Assembly (NCBI GenBank): GCA_949318235.1 | Contig: OX439132.1 | Span: 1,084,909-1,148,908, forward strand | Source of the DNA: Ecdyonurus torrentis | Taxonomy: Eukaryota; Arthropoda; Insecta; Ephemeroptera; Heptageniidae | DNA: 64,000 nucleotides | Direction: 5' to 3' | Shown: positions 26,801 to 38,999 of the stretch, piece by piece | Numbering within the stretch: position 1 is the stretch's first letter | How the letters are laid out: every line of letters starts with the position of its first letter | Notes under the pieces: generated by a model | Seen by the model: the letters and a program-made list of their open reading frames with translations, nothing else | Databases searched by the model: none | Told to the model about the DNA's origin: nothing | Position numbers and translations under genes: made by a program

Positions 26801-27171
26801 ATGTGAACAAGGCATTAATGCTCCACATGTCGCAAATCTGGAAAGTGTAGATGCTTCTTTTTTGGCGCAGAGTCAAAGTTAGCAATGTTGAAAGTGGTTC
26901 GTGGAAGGGTGGCTGATTTGAAAAGGTCCATTCAATTGCTTTTTTTCCCAAATATCCCCAAAACAAGGACATGGTCATATCATGATCATCCTAGGGATGT
27001 TCCAAACACTAATTTTAAAGTTACGATAGGGCACGCAAATATTAGTTGTTAATTTTTTGACGTAACTCCCTTTCTTTTAATATTGAACATATTACACTCA
27101 AATTTTTAAAAAGTGGTTCAAGTCTATATTATCAAATCTTTCTGATTGTTGGTTCCCTGAGCATGCCCTTT

Positions 27172-27222
<51 letters not shown>

Positions 27223-29691
27223 TATGCACTCATATGCATTGTACAGCTCTGGCCAAAAGTTCCCGAAAAGTGCAGCAGCGACCGCTGCGCTTTCTCATAA
27301 AGATAACATAGTGTGGTTGCGAGTTGCTTATGCAAATCGTTTGGGTACTTTTGGCCAGAGCTGTACATAAAATGAATAGGAAAAAAAGTGTTTATGGAGT
27401 AAGGTATGAACAAAATGTCACTTGCTTGCTAGGTAGCTTGCTAGACATACAAATTAATGCTTCCGTGTCAAAAAAGAGGATTTGCATTTTCCACCAGCGC
27501 GGCGAGTGGAGGATCTGCACTTTCCACGCAGCACAGTGCGTGGTCTAGCGGCCATTTACTTAACATTACAGATGCTCCACGGTGGAAAGTGCAGATCCTC
27601 CACTCGCCGCGCTGGTGGAAAGTGCAAATAATCTTTTTTGATGCGGAAGCATCGAAATGTATTTAAAAGTAGTTTTGATGTGTCTATAATTGTTGTCTGT
27701 AGCTGCCAAACATAGATTGGAGCAAGTACGACCATGTGATGCCTACAGAGGGAAACAGACCTTTCACTCGACTGAAACGAGTCGTCACTTTTCAAACTGA
27801 TTCAGGTGACGAAGGGACTTCTGATGATGGTAGTAAAGTGAAGATACGAGGGAGGCTGTACAATGAGTCAAAACCTCAGACCTTTAATCAAGTAAGTGGC
27901 GCCATATTTGTGGGGATGTTTACATAGGCTAGTATAGGAACAAAAAAAGTAATTTGTTTTATTTGTACAAATTTACATTAACTGTGAGAGGTAACACATG
28001 ATCAAGGTACATATCTTAATCAAGCCAGGTAACTAGTTCCAGTTAATGTTAGGTTTACTACCTGGATAGCTACTTCACCTGTAGTTATCTTTTTTTATAA
28101 AATACAACAAGATTTATTGTGTCAGCTACCACTAATCAAAATTTCAAGGCACTTTACTATATATTATACCTATATTAAAGTTATAAGTTTAAAAAAATAT
28201 TTAGAAAATAGTTGGTAGAGATTAGAGCACGTTGAATTGAAAATTAATAAAACGCGAAAATTCTCTAATTTAAATAGTAAATTGGGACTAGGGATCAAAT
28301 ATTCTAGCTTGAGCTAGTTAAAAAGTAGACGTTAAAGGGATGGAGGTATAGTGTCAAAATAAAATACGATGTGCCTAGCATCTCACGTTCTCACACTACG
28401 TCAAAGACACAACATTATAAAACAGCATCAGACTTACTCTTTGCCTTAAGTCTGATGCTGTTTTATAATGTTGTGTCTTTGACGTAGTGTGAGAACGTGA
28501 GATGCTAGGCACATCGTATTTTATTTTGACACTATACCTCCATCCCTTTAACGTCTACTTTTTAACTAGCTCAAGCTAGAATATTTGATCCCTAGTCCCA
28601 ATTTACTATTTAAATTAGAGAATTTTCGCGTTTTATTAATTTTCAATTCAACGTGCTCTAATCTCTACCAACTATTTTCTAAATATTTTTTTAAACTTAT
28701 TAATACTAACCGCGATGGTTTTTTCCTAATACGCCTATATTAAAGTTAGGATACTGTATTAAAAAAAAAAAAAAAAAAAAAAAAAAGGAAAGAAAAGAAA
28801 AGAAAAAAAAGGGGGGAGGGGGGCTGATTATACCATGGAACCTTATGGATGTAAAATTTTAAACTCCTGTAATTGTAAATTTTGCATGATATCACATAAT
28901 TTCCTCTTGGTCCAGACAAGACCACTCTAATTGACTTTATTATAGTCGCTTATTCAACTGGATTCTAATTGACTAACAGCTAAAAACACCTGTAAATAAC
29001 AATGGAAATGTCAGCTACTTATTATCACTGCCTCTCCCCTCAATTCTCTGAGTATTATAGGGTGTGTGCGCATGACGTCATGCTGAGTGCTTTTCGATGC
29101 TCATCTTGAGCAATGAATAACATTGCTCAGTATAGGGCAAAGGTAGTTTTTGGCTATTTTCTTTGGAAATTAGCTGTTTTTTTTTTGTTTTTTTTGTTAT
29201 TATTATTTTTCTTGCATACTTGAGGTACTAATTCAACCTGTTAACAACATCAAAAATGCTCTCAAAAAAATCGCGAAGTATTTTTAAACTGGCAAAATGT
29301 ACCATTTTCCTATACCGGCCAATGTTATTTAGTACTCACTTATGACGTCAACTTTAACATGAATGAAACCACCCTATAGGGTATCCTTTGGTCCTAGAGT
29401 AGATGTAAGTGGGCCAGATATTTGTCAGGCCTAAATTTTGTCCTTTTATTGTTTTTATTAATTATTTGAATACATACAAATATTTATTAATTACCTAATT
29501 TTGTTTGTTCCAGTTGTGGACTCCTGAAGAACAGAAAAGACTTGAAGAATTACTAGTAGATTTTCCACCTGAAGAAATTGAGTCTCGGAGGTTTAGAAAA
29601 ATTGCAGATGCTCTTGGTGAGTTCATTGTTAAATGAAGCATAAAATAAAATTTATTTAGGAATAAATTTCATGAAAGAAAAATATACAGTA

Positions 29692-29727
<36 letters not shown>

Positions 29728-32700
29728 CACTGGCCTTACCATAGTAGAGAGTCCCATAGTTTGGTAAAAATCTTGCTAGCATTCAGATAAAAAAAAAATG
29801 TAAAGCCTTTAACACTAAACTGCAAGAAAAAGTAGAGTTTCATAGTTTCTCTCCGTGTCTGTAAGGACTGATAAGGACACATGCTCCATTTTTCTCTTGG
29901 AGTTCAGTGCCGAAAGCTATCTGATATAGTATCTGTTCTAGCAAGATTATCATCAAACTACAGACTCTCTTCACTATGGTAAAGCTCTTGCTGGTTTCTT
30001 CTATCTTTTCCTTTCACCCTAACCATGATAGCTTATTTTCCTTGATATCTCCAATATACTAAATCCAACAAAATTAATTCTTGCAGGTAACCGCACACCT
30101 CTGCAGGTACAAAGTCGAGTACAGAAATATTTCAAAAAGTTACATCAGGCTGGTCTGCCTGTGCCAGGTCGCGTCCCTAAGTCACAAGAAAATATTAAGA
30201 AGGTATGAATAATAGTTTTCATTGGTTACTATTAATGTACGTTATACTCAATGACTAACAATCAAGTATAAAAATAAGGAAAAAAAGTGTGGTTGTTGAT
30301 ATACATAATGGTAAAATTTTAAAAATAACAATAACTAGAAAAAAATAGGTTGAAATAATAGTGCACATTGAGTTTAAAATTAATTAAACCAGAAGATTCT
30401 TTAACTTTTAAGCATTATTCACATGACGCGTAAATTTAACGCGCGTCAACGCGCGTAACAAAGTTGGAACAATGTAAACAAATGGAGCCGTTCACAATTG
30501 GTTTTTGAAAATTACATGTGAACGGCTCCATTTGTTTACATTTTTCCAGCTTTGTTACGCGCGTCAACGCACGTTGACGCACGTCAAAGTTACGCGTAAT
30601 GTGAATAATGCTTTAATAGTTAATTGGGATTTGGGATCAAATGTTCTAGTGTAGACAAGTGGTAGATATAGCCTATACATATACATGAAACTTAATTTTG
30701 TGGAGTCACAAGGGACTCAGAAAATGGTACTTTTCACGAGATTTAAATGAGAGCTTTAACATTGTCATGCTTATATTAAAGTCTGCTGTGGACCCAACTG
30801 AGCATTTTACAAAATTGAGAAATACACAGAATTGAATTTCACAAAATCAAGAGTCTATTATTATTATTATTATTTTTTTTTTAAATTAAATAGGGATACT
30901 ATATAATATATGAAAAAACCATCAAGGTTAATGATACACTAATATAAAAGGATAGAAAATAGTTGGAGAGAATTAGAGCACTATGTATTGAAAATTAATA
31001 CCTAGCGAAAATCTCTAAGTTTGATAGTTTAGGGAGGGGATTTTAATCAATTCACTAGCATTTTGCTAGGACGTTCTATGAATGTATTAAAAGGATAGGG
31101 TATTCTGTGCAAATACAAGCCATACATACCAATAAACAATACGCGATCCGAATCTTTTTTTGCTGTACGCGTTTCGTCCATAAATTGCAATTTAATTTAA
31201 TTTATTTCTTTGCAAAATTTGGAGTGGATATGGACGAAACACGTACAGCAAAAGAGATTCGGATCGCGTATTGTTTATTGGTATGTATGGCTTGTATTTG
31301 CACAGAATACCCTATCCTTTTAATACTTTCATAAAACATCCTAGCAAAATGCTAGTGAATTGATTAAAATCCCCTCCCTAAACTATCAAACTTAGAGATT
31401 TTTGCTAGGTATTAATTTTCAATACATAGTGCTCTAATTCTCTCCAACTATTTTCTATCCTTTTATATTAGTATCAAATAGGGATAGGCACTATGTCAAT
31501 AAAATATAATACATAACTAGTATCTCACATTCTTTTGCTACAACAAAGACACAATATTATAAAACAGCATCAGGGCTACGGTACTAAAGGTCTTACCTAG
31601 GAATCATCAGTAAGACTCGGTAGAGAGCTCTGTACAACTAGAGATGGCTCACACCAAGATGTATTTATATAGATGAGTGCATGAAAAGCTTCATTTTGGT
31701 TGCGCTTTGCGCAAGTGCTTCTGCGCATGCGCGTGTGACGTAGTTCTGGGACCAGATTGCCATTATATTGGCCGTGGCAAGGTGCTTTTTGGACAATAAA
31801 ATTGTAACATTTATCTCTAGCGATATGATAACCCCAGATTTAATTGCCTGAAATACCAATACATCTTTTGTTTAGGGGTGAAAAACTCGTCAAAGTTACG
31901 TATTTTGGCGTAAATCCAGATTAAAGGGGTTTGATAGACCTTTTTACATTGCACTTGGTCCCAGAGTGACGTCATCAAAACCGATCAGCTGGGTAGTTTG
32001 TGGGTGGGGCTTATTTGAAATTCTGCGCCTGGGCTCCCCCTGGGCTCACACCACATCTGCTAATGCTATGGCTATTACTATTATGTAATTGAGTTTGTAT
32101 TATATTTCTATACTACAGTACTGTCATATGCCAGGGTCAAAAAATGTTTCTTAAATATAAAAGAAATGTGTTTTATGATAATAAAAATATTTGAAAGTAA
32201 AACACATAGATAGATTAGGAAAAAATGGGGAATGGGAGATAGTACGAGCTTACACCAACAGGGACTCCGTGCTAGAGAAAATATTCTAAGCCAGGCTGAA
32301 AAGAAATTTAAAAAGTATATGTAAGCGGCTTATATTGCTCTGTAGAAAGCAAGCTTCATTAAAGAAGGTAATTTTGGCTTGCATATTAGCTTAGTTGGCG
32401 TGAACATTGCGCATAGCACACTGTCATTTTCAGCACCTCATCTCTAGCCATGGACAGCTTTTTTTTTTTTTTTTTTAAATATGTTGAGCTATCTTTCAAC
32501 ACAGTAAACACATCAGGCATATTAGTCCGAAGTAATAAATTTGTTCTGTTTTCAATCTGGGCTTTTCAATGATTTCAGATCCATCGTCACCAACGTAACA
32601 ACCACTTACTGCAGCGTCCCTCGACCTTCTTCCCCTCACTGGACCCTCCAGTCTTCATGTCAGATGACTTTGACGACAATGACAGCTCTCAGGGACCGTA

Positions 32701-34971
32701 CGACTCACAACAGGTATGTACCGCACAGATATTAAAAACTTTCAAAACAATAGATTGAATTACAACACTGTATGCCAGTTCCCCTCTTTTTTATTTGGGG
32801 TCTATGTTCCCCTCATACCTGTTTTCTCATTTATCTGTTATTGTAATGTTGCCAGTTTTTCTATTTTCCCATAAGGAAAATGTATTGAAAGTTATTAATT
32901 TTATTTATGATATAAATATAAGAAAAGAACGAAAAAAAAAAAAAGAAAAAAAAAAACATTTCGGTTTAAATTGCAAATCAAAGAAAAGTAAAAGATGATT
33001 TTAATTAAAGCACGCTATATTGAAAGCTATATTACGCGAAAATCTTTAATTAATAGATACAAAAAAGGGGGACGCAAAATTGCAAGCACAAGGCTGCTAA
33101 TGAAAGAATTTTACTGCCGTGATTGAGATGCGATCAAACTACCTGGTTTACCGCTTCGTCAAGTTGCGGACACGTGTTTCGCCCTACCTACTGTCAGTAT
33201 ATCGTATTACATCAAACTTTTATTTAGGTGTACAAGAAAATAATTACATTTGTAAACCCTGTTCCCTTGCTCCAAAAATAAATAAATAAAAAAGTAGAGC
33301 TCCATTTGATCACCATTTTTTTGTAGTTTGGAACACAAAGACCCAAAAGATAGGGTTTATGAACACACTTATTGAATCCCATTATGTACTGAAAATGCTT
33401 TACATAAAGTGGATTAAAGAAAGTTAAAATTAAAAAATAATAATATTAAAAAAGGTTGTTAAATTTAAATTGTGACGCATGATGTTTGTAGGATGATGGT
33501 GCGTGTGCAGTATCAGGCAGTCAGCAGGCAGAGCTGCTTGCCTTGGTCATCAAGGAGAAAGAGGACGCAGACATGAACACACAACATCTTGGCTACTCAG
33601 TAAGTTACTTCCCAGCCTGATTGTCAGCATAGTAATTGACTTTTCTTGGTCATTCCTATAGAAAATGTTAGAGATACCATCAAGGGTCTTATCACAGTAG
33701 GTTGAGGTCTCACTTGGTACACAACTATAGGGTGTATGCGGATGACGTCATATTTATTGCGCTTTGAGGCCATACTGGAGTAGTGCATAACATTGCTCAG
33801 CATAGGACAAACTTCATTTAAGCCAATTTTCTTTGGGAAATCGGTTAATTTTTTGTTATCGCTATTTTTCTCACATACTTGAGATACTAATTCAACATAT
33901 TTACAACATCAATGCTCTCAAAAATATTGCATAGTGTTTTTAAACTGGTAAAATGATTTTTTTCCTATGTCACCCATGTTATTGAGTTATCCAACATGGC
34001 GTCGACTTTAACATGAATGCATAGACCCTATAGTTATTATGTTTTTATAACTGAGAGCTTTTTGTCATCATAATGACATTATCATTCAAAGTAGAAAATT
34101 ACAAGATCAGTAGAACTACCTTGGGGTTCATTTACTGTACAATATTCCGCTTTTAAAATTACCCATCAAAGTGATGCCGCTCTCTTTAGAAAATGGTCAA
34201 CATGTCATCTTAAGTGACTGCAGCGTTGCCAGATTTAACCTCACTGAACACCTGCTGCAGCTACATTAGTGAAGGTTAAATCTGGCAATGCTGCTGTCAC
34301 TTAAGATGACTTGTTCACCATTTTCTAAACAAAGCTGCTTCCCTTTGATGGGTAATTTTTAAAACCGGAGTAGTGTACTTTAAATGTTAAACTTTTTTTT
34401 TTCTTCTTCTTCTTCTTCTTTTAAAGTTATAAAATGACATGCCTTTAGTCCCAACTACTAGAAGATTATTTACCACCAAGTACTCTGACTGAAGTCTTTT
34501 GATGATGTTGAAATTCTCACTGAAATAACATGCATTTAAATGGCAATCATGCCCTCTTAACAATGAAAAAAATTATGTAATTTCTTATGAGGCTAGAATA
34601 CTGTACTTGGGAATATCTAGTTCACTTTAGCATAGTATAGATATCGAGGTTACATATTCAAAAACCACGTGTTAATCTGTTTTATCTTTTAGTGTGACAG
34701 CTGCGATGAGTCCCCACTCCGAGGAACACGTTGGCATTGCGACGACTGTACCTTGAGCCGTGCATCATTTGATCTTTGCTCCGACTGTCTTGCTGCGCAA
34801 CTGTTAGGTGAAACTGAAGTCAACTGTCCTCCTCAGCATGCACAACATCACAGATTTAAGCCAATCAGAGGGGTGGTACGTGCTCAGCAAGCCTCGACTA
34901 CCTGGGACCCAGACTACCTGGCACCTGCAGCGTCGTATAACTACCTGGACCCTAACTTTTTACCTGACTAA
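23894..34971 (+). CDS. ZZZ3: ZZZ3-like SANT and ZZ-finger subunit of the ATAC complex, eight exons
   Basis: ZZZ3 is a histone H3-tail reader in the ATAC acetyltransferase complex of animals. Coding exons are 23894-24064, 24131-24247, 27703-27891, 29514-29616, 30087-30202, 32579-32713, 33492-33599 and 34693-34971. All have GT-AG junctions and the phases are consistent, giving 405 residues. Residues 25-45 ([14 protein letters not shown]) and 75-85 ([10 protein letters not shown]) match the conserved ZZZ3 core. A SANT/Myb domain spans 160-212 ([10 protein letters not shown] to RVQKYFKKL), followed by GLPVPGR. A ZZ finger starts at 314, with cysteine pairs 314/317, 329/332 and 342/345 and a histidine pair near 362-366. 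The C terminus SYNYLDPNF matches the vertebrate end. The human protein is about 900 residues, and its long N-terminal extension is absent here. The ATG at 23894 was chosen because no ATG lies upstream in frame before a stop. Confidence 0.95.
24939..26880. mobile_element. Family P copy split by element S
   Basis: The left part (GCATCTGCAATGTTAAGTG, 24939-24999) and right part (AAATCTGGAAAGTGTAGATG, to about 26880) are family P segments separated by the 1.8-kb element S. Confidence 0.65.
25000..26813. mobile_element. 1.8-kb non-autonomous element S
   Basis: Ends GCCTTGTTCACATTGAGC and GCTCAATGTGAACAAGGC are perfect complements that extend inward (TTGTAATTGGAATTGCTAAT and beyond). The interior has diverged repeats of TTTTGTAACTTCAACCC and TAGGGGTA-type motifs, a C20 run (26074-26093) and no transposase ORF. 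The TTCACAT terminal motif also occurs in element D (30411-30612). In ZZZ3 intron 2. Confidence 0.8.
27173..27224. repeat. (TTTA)n microsatellite
   Basis: About 13 TTTA units. Confidence 0.97.
27244..27363. mobile_element. Family E TA-flanked MITE, copy 2
   Basis: Exactly 120 bases, with CAGCTCTGGCCAAAAGTTCC at one end, TTTTGGCCAGAGCTG at the other and TA at both flanks. Confidence 0.85.
27454..27654. mobile_element. Family P fold-back element, copy 2
   Basis: Arms start AATGCTTCCGTGTCAAAAAA and pair with TTTTTTGATGCGGAAGCAT. GGAGGATCTGCACTTTCCA repeats inside. It ends 48 bases before ZZZ3 exon 3. Confidence 0.8.
28169..28748. mobile_element. Complete family C fold-back element with near-perfect ~250-bp arms
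   Basis: The palindrome spans 28183-28700 with a centre near 28441 and a loop of about 15 bases. The arms appear almost free of mismatch. CCTATATTAAAGTTA occurs directly repeated at 28169-28183 and 28734-28748, a candidate 15-bp target duplication. The right end has about 33 extra bases not matched on the left. In ZZZ3 intron 3, so transcribed as a long hairpin. Confidence 0.88.
29056..29378 (+). mobile_element. Family A element
   Basis: Ends TATAGGGTG and CACCCTATA. It contains GCGCATGACGTCATGCTGAG and the closing TTAACATGAATGAAACC. In ZZZ3 intron 3. Confidence 0.8.
29727..30056. mobile_element. Family J fold-back repeat, copy 2
   Basis: Shares CTGGCCTTACCATAGT, GTCCCATAGTTTGG and CTCTTCACTATGGTAAAG with copy 1. 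A poly(A) tract of about 32 bases precedes it. It ends about 30 bases before ZZZ3 exon 5. Confidence 0.7.
30408..30615. mobile_element. Element D, fold-back MITE with TTA duplication
   Basis: The body is 30411-30612, starting AGCATTATTCACATGACGCG and ending with its near complement, between TTA trinucleotides. Arms are about 90 bases and rich in ACGCGCGTCAACG. A 3-bp TTA duplication and a TTCACAT end would fit PIF/Harbinger-type elements (inference). Confidence 0.75.
30888..31486. mobile_element. Fold-back element C' with 11-bp target duplication
   Basis: The palindrome is 30933-31475, with arms of about 230 bases. AAATAGGGATA is directly repeated at 30888-30898 and 31476-31486. It shares AGAGAATTAGAGCAC-type sequence with family C. 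In ZZZ3 intron 5. Confidence 0.8.
33250..33365. mobile_element. Family B element
   Basis: TGTAAACCCTGTTCCCTTGC at the left pairs imperfectly with TAGGGTTTATGAACAC at the right. Confidence 0.6.
33726..34032 (+). mobile_element. Family A element
   Basis: TATAGGGTGTATGCGGATGA start and TAGACCCTATAG end. In ZZZ3 intron 7. Confidence 0.78.
34132..34381. mobile_element. Fold-back element, family U
   Basis: Arms of about 110 bases. CATCTTAAGTGACTGCAGCG and GTTGCCAGATTTAACC pair with the right side. In ZZZ3 intron 7. Confidence 0.78.
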
Positions 34972-34997
34972 CAATAAGAGAAAAGTCAGTAAGTTAA

Positions 34998-35535
34998 TAG
35001 AACTCACTGACTTGCTTGCTTACTTCAGGTTTAGAACAATAAGAAGTCAAAGGGACCTTGATTACCTGGTAACCTGATTATCTAATTCCTTGATTTCCTG
35101 ATAACCTGGTTACCTGGTACCCTGATTATAGGTACTTTGATTTCCTGGTATCCTGATTACCTGATACCCTGATAACCAGGAACCTTGATTACCTGATACC
35201 TTGGTACCCTGATAGCCTGATACCCTGATTAACTGGTACTGTACCCTGGGGGCTGATTCTGTAACTTTTTCGCTTTGTTGCAACAAACAAATTTACATAA
35301 GATATCGAATAATTTCGTTTGTTATGAAGTTACAGAATCAGCCCCCTGATTACAGGTACAGATCCAGATTTTGGATCCAGATTTTGGGTACTGTGATTTC
35401 CTGGTACCCTGATTATGGGTACCTTGATAACCTGATATCCTGATTAACTGGTACCCTGATTGATTTTCTGGTATCCTGATTATGAGTATCCTGATTGCCT
35501 GGTACATACCTTAATTAATTGGTACCCTGATTTCC
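34998..35535. repeat. Degenerate minisatellite downstream of ZZZ3 (CCTGGTACCCTGATT)
   Basis: Roughly thirty imperfect 15-16-bp units of the form ACCTGGTACCCTGATT begin within about 30-100 bases of the ZZZ3 stop. They would be part of its 3' UTR if the signal at 35854 is used. A palindrome (35248-35346) is inserted in the array. Confidence 0.85.
35248..35346. mobile_element. 99-bp fold-back insertion in the minisatellite
   Basis: GGGGGCTGATTCTGTAACTT pairs with AAGTTACAGAATCAGCCCCC. The interior is unrelated to the flanking units. Confidence 0.75.
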
Positions 35536-35853
35536 TGGTGCTGTTATTATTACTAATAATAACTGATAATTTAAGTGGTGACCCATAACTGAGGTCATGC
35601 TGTAGGTCGTGACCTTGAGCATATCCCAAGTTATGGACCAAAGTTACATAATTAAAAAGAGAGAAGCCTCATATTAACGTTATCTTTGCAAGAAAGGATC
35701 TGAAAGGTTTGCCTATGCTTGCAAATCAGAAGCATAAACATTTGGGTTTCCCCAATTAGTCGTAGCGCCTCCTGCAGACGTACACCTTTCATTGCACAGA
35801 AAGCCTAAATTTGTGGGAACTCGCTTAATATCTCCTTAAAATTGTGTAATATA

Positions 35854-35859
35854 AATAAA
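35854..35859 (+). promoter_or_regulatory. Candidate ZZZ3 polyadenylation signal
   Basis: First AATAAA after the stop codon, about 880 bases downstream. A weaker ATTAAA lies near 35653. Confidence 0.45.
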
Positions 35860-36692
35860 CACAAATGTAATTGTTTGTATGTTTAATGTACTGTATATAA
35901 AGTGCTTGTTAAATTAATAAATTATGTATTTTAAATATAGTTTATTGTTATTAAAAATTTCCCCGCAAATTAAATTATACGTATTATTGCTATGTCTTAT
36001 GTATTAATTTTATATCTATACATTTTATTTATTTATTTGTTTGTTCTTGAGTGATAAATTTTTTATTAATATTTGACATTTACGCCATTTGCCAAGTGAT
36101 GATAAAAAAAAATCGTGTCTTCAACTTTTAAATTTTTTAATACATCAACCAAAAAAAACAACTGATGAGTCATCAGTGACATGACCAGTGTGCATGTGAC
36201 TCATCAGTCCTCACATCACACAATATTGTCTGCAAACGTAAGCAACTTTTTTATACCCTTTCACGTACAAAACCTAAATAAGAACGGGTTTCCCTTACTA
36301 AAAATTCTGTTGTTAAACCTTAATTAGTTGCTTAAATAAAAATGTTGCAACAATCAAAATAACAACTCAACTGCCCGATTTCCACTGTACTATAAAGTAC
36401 ACTAACAGTTGCCAAGTATTCTAGCCTAATAAGATATTTCTATACATAAGTTATTTTATTTTTGAGAGGTCATGCATAATTGCTACATATTTAATTGTAT
36501 GTTATTTTAGTGACGTTTTCAACAATACAGAAATAATTTGGTCAGATACGAGTACCACCAATTGAAATAACTGCGGGATTTGAATAAAAAGTTTTAAAGA
36601 AAAATAAATCTGAAAATTTGCACGTACATTAAGATAAGCTATCTTCAAAAATGTAAAAAAAAAAAAAAAATGGGGGGTCACAATGCAAATTA

Positions 36693-36751
<59 letters not shown>

Positions 36752-36912
36752 TTTTAGTCCCATAAGAGCCCATGTTAATATCAATAATTATTTTCTCTCT
36801 TATCTGATAGTCCAGGTTCTGAAAATGTTATCATAGGTAGCTTAGCTATTTACTATTAACTTTCAAATGACATCATCAAAATTGCAAGTTTTCATTTTAG
36901 ATTTTTGATGTA

Positions 36913-37034
36913 AAGATCTGGCCACTAGTTTGAGAACGGGGCATCGGCGGCCGCAGTATTTTCTCATAAAGTTGGCATATAGTTTGCTTGCGGGTTGCCT
37001 AGGCAAATCGTTCTGGAACTTTTGGCCAGAGCTG
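36913..37034. mobile_element. Family E TA-flanked MITE, copy 3
   Basis: A diverged copy with a degenerate left end (AAGATCTGGCCACTAGTT), a well-preserved right end TTTTGGCCAGAGCTG and TA flanks. Confidence 0.75.
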
Positions 37035-37049
37035 TACATTGCAGCCATC

Positions 37050-37290
37050 TACACGGAAAAAATTATCTAAAAAGTTAGAATTTAGACTTTTTTCATAATA
37101 AATTCTTTAGATACAAACTAAACTTTTTAGAATCTAAAGAATTCACTATTTACTGCTAAAGAATTTACGTTTGTACTAATGAGTTACTATTTAAACTTTT
37201 TGCAAGAGAGTTATTGTTTAGTACTAAAGAGTTATTGATATGTATCTAAATAATTTATTAAATTTATGTTTTCAGTGTACGTAAATACAA
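37050..37290. mobile_element. Family V element
   Basis: Starts TACACGGAAAAAATT and ends TTTTCAGTGTA. It is rich in AAAGAATT and AAAGAGTTA motifs. A related partial copy lies at 41362-41515. Confidence 0.55.
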
Positions 37291-38999
37291 CCCTTATCTA
37301 CGTACGGCTTAACTGCTTTGTTATTTGCAACGTATGGGGGATAGTGAATATTTATTGCAGTGAATTTTACATATTTTAAGTCACGGGCTATAAGCATCAA
37401 TTCACATAATAACTTCAAACTATTTGACCTTACTTCCTCAAAACGCTTGAAGTATGAGAGTTTTTATTTTTTTTATTTATTTATTTTTTTTTTACTTTCA
37501 TTTATGAATCTTATTATACGTACATAGCGCGTACCATTATTTATTTTCCAGCAGCACGTCAGGTAAAATTAGACATTTCAAGAGCGGGACATACTTTGAC
37601 ATTGAGAAATATTTTTTGTTACCTCTTATTTAATTATTTGTATAAAATTTTGTAGTTCCGTAATATTGAGTTATATAGCCCCTGGCTGGATAGGCAACTT
37701 GTTGTGCAGTACTGCACTGCAGGTTGTATATATAGCGTGAATAGCAGGGGTAAAAAGTTAAAATTATTGAAGATCGCTAAATTTAAATTATAAATAAATT
37801 TTGAAATAAAATTACAGGAATGAAAGTAAATATATAATAAAACTAAATGGTTATATTAAAATAAAGTAAAATAAAATAACGAGAAATATAAAACTAAAAT
37901 TACTTTTAAATAATATTATTTATAATCTATTGTCGCATGATACAGATAGATGTAGGCTTATTTTTAAAGTAAAGTATGCAAATCACACGTAAAAGCTATA
38001 AATTATTGTCATTTTGTAATTTAATTTTAGATTTTAAATAAAAATAATATTTTGATATAATATTGTAATGTTATTTCAAATGTAATAAATGGAAAATAAA
38101 AAATACAAATATAAAAAAAAATGCAAATATTGTATAGACCCCTTGCACATCCTTGCGCTTTGTCGCCATGTTTGTGGTACCTAATGCATTGTCCAGCATA
38201 GGAGAAACATCATTTATCCCAATTTCTCACATTGGATGAGTTTATTTCAACTGAATGAATTTTTCTCACATACTTCGAACTTATTAGGAGCTAGAAATAA
38301 ATATTGATAAATTATGACTCGAGTGTTGTCATATATACGCGTATATAAAAAAGTCCACAAAACTCCCTCTATTTTTTTGCACAACATTATGTTGAAGATA
38401 GAGCGATATAGTACCACATTTTATTATAAAACTTATAAAAAAAATGTTGTACGGAGACGAAGTAGGAAATATAAAAAGTGAGAAGACAATCCTTATACTA
38501 TCACAAAAGTAACTTTAGATATAAGAGATTTGTGGGGTGACGTCAAACCTGTTCTTTATTTTAGTATTTTTTTTTTTATGTATTTCCATAATATGAGAAC
38601 CAGCGGGCAGAGAAAAAAGAGAGAGAAAATTTAGCTATAGCTAGCACCTCAATTTGTATAACCTTGAGACCTTTTTGAATATACACTGTTCGTCACTTCC
38701 TTAACACTATAGCTATTACATACATATATATATGTATATGTATTGTCCACTTTATCAAAATTATATGAATATTAATATACACTGAGAAATTTTATGATCA
38801 GGTAGGCGTTTTTAACTTAATCGATTTCAAAAACAAAGTTCTTAAAATTTTTATCTTGATTTTTTTTTTATTTTATATATGGTAACGCATACATATACAC
38901 GCTAAAATGTGGAAATTTGTACTAATTAATTCTTAATATGGGGTGGTTCATTGAAAGTGCGTGAGCTATAGTACTATATGCTTGGGTAGATAATGCACA

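Larger units (their letters stand above)
30270..31580 (+). mobile_element. Old family C-like element with two nested insertions
   Basis: The left remnant (about 30270-30410, then 30616-30898) and right remnant (about 31476-31580, with CACAATATTATAAAACAGC) match family C at low identity. Element D interrupts the left part and a second fold-back interrupts the middle. Confidence 0.6.

Noticed and set aside
31600..32060. Possible inverted-repeat element (CTGGGACCAGAT and TTGGTCCCAGAG)
   Set aside because: Pairing is patchy and boundaries cannot be placed; not annotated.
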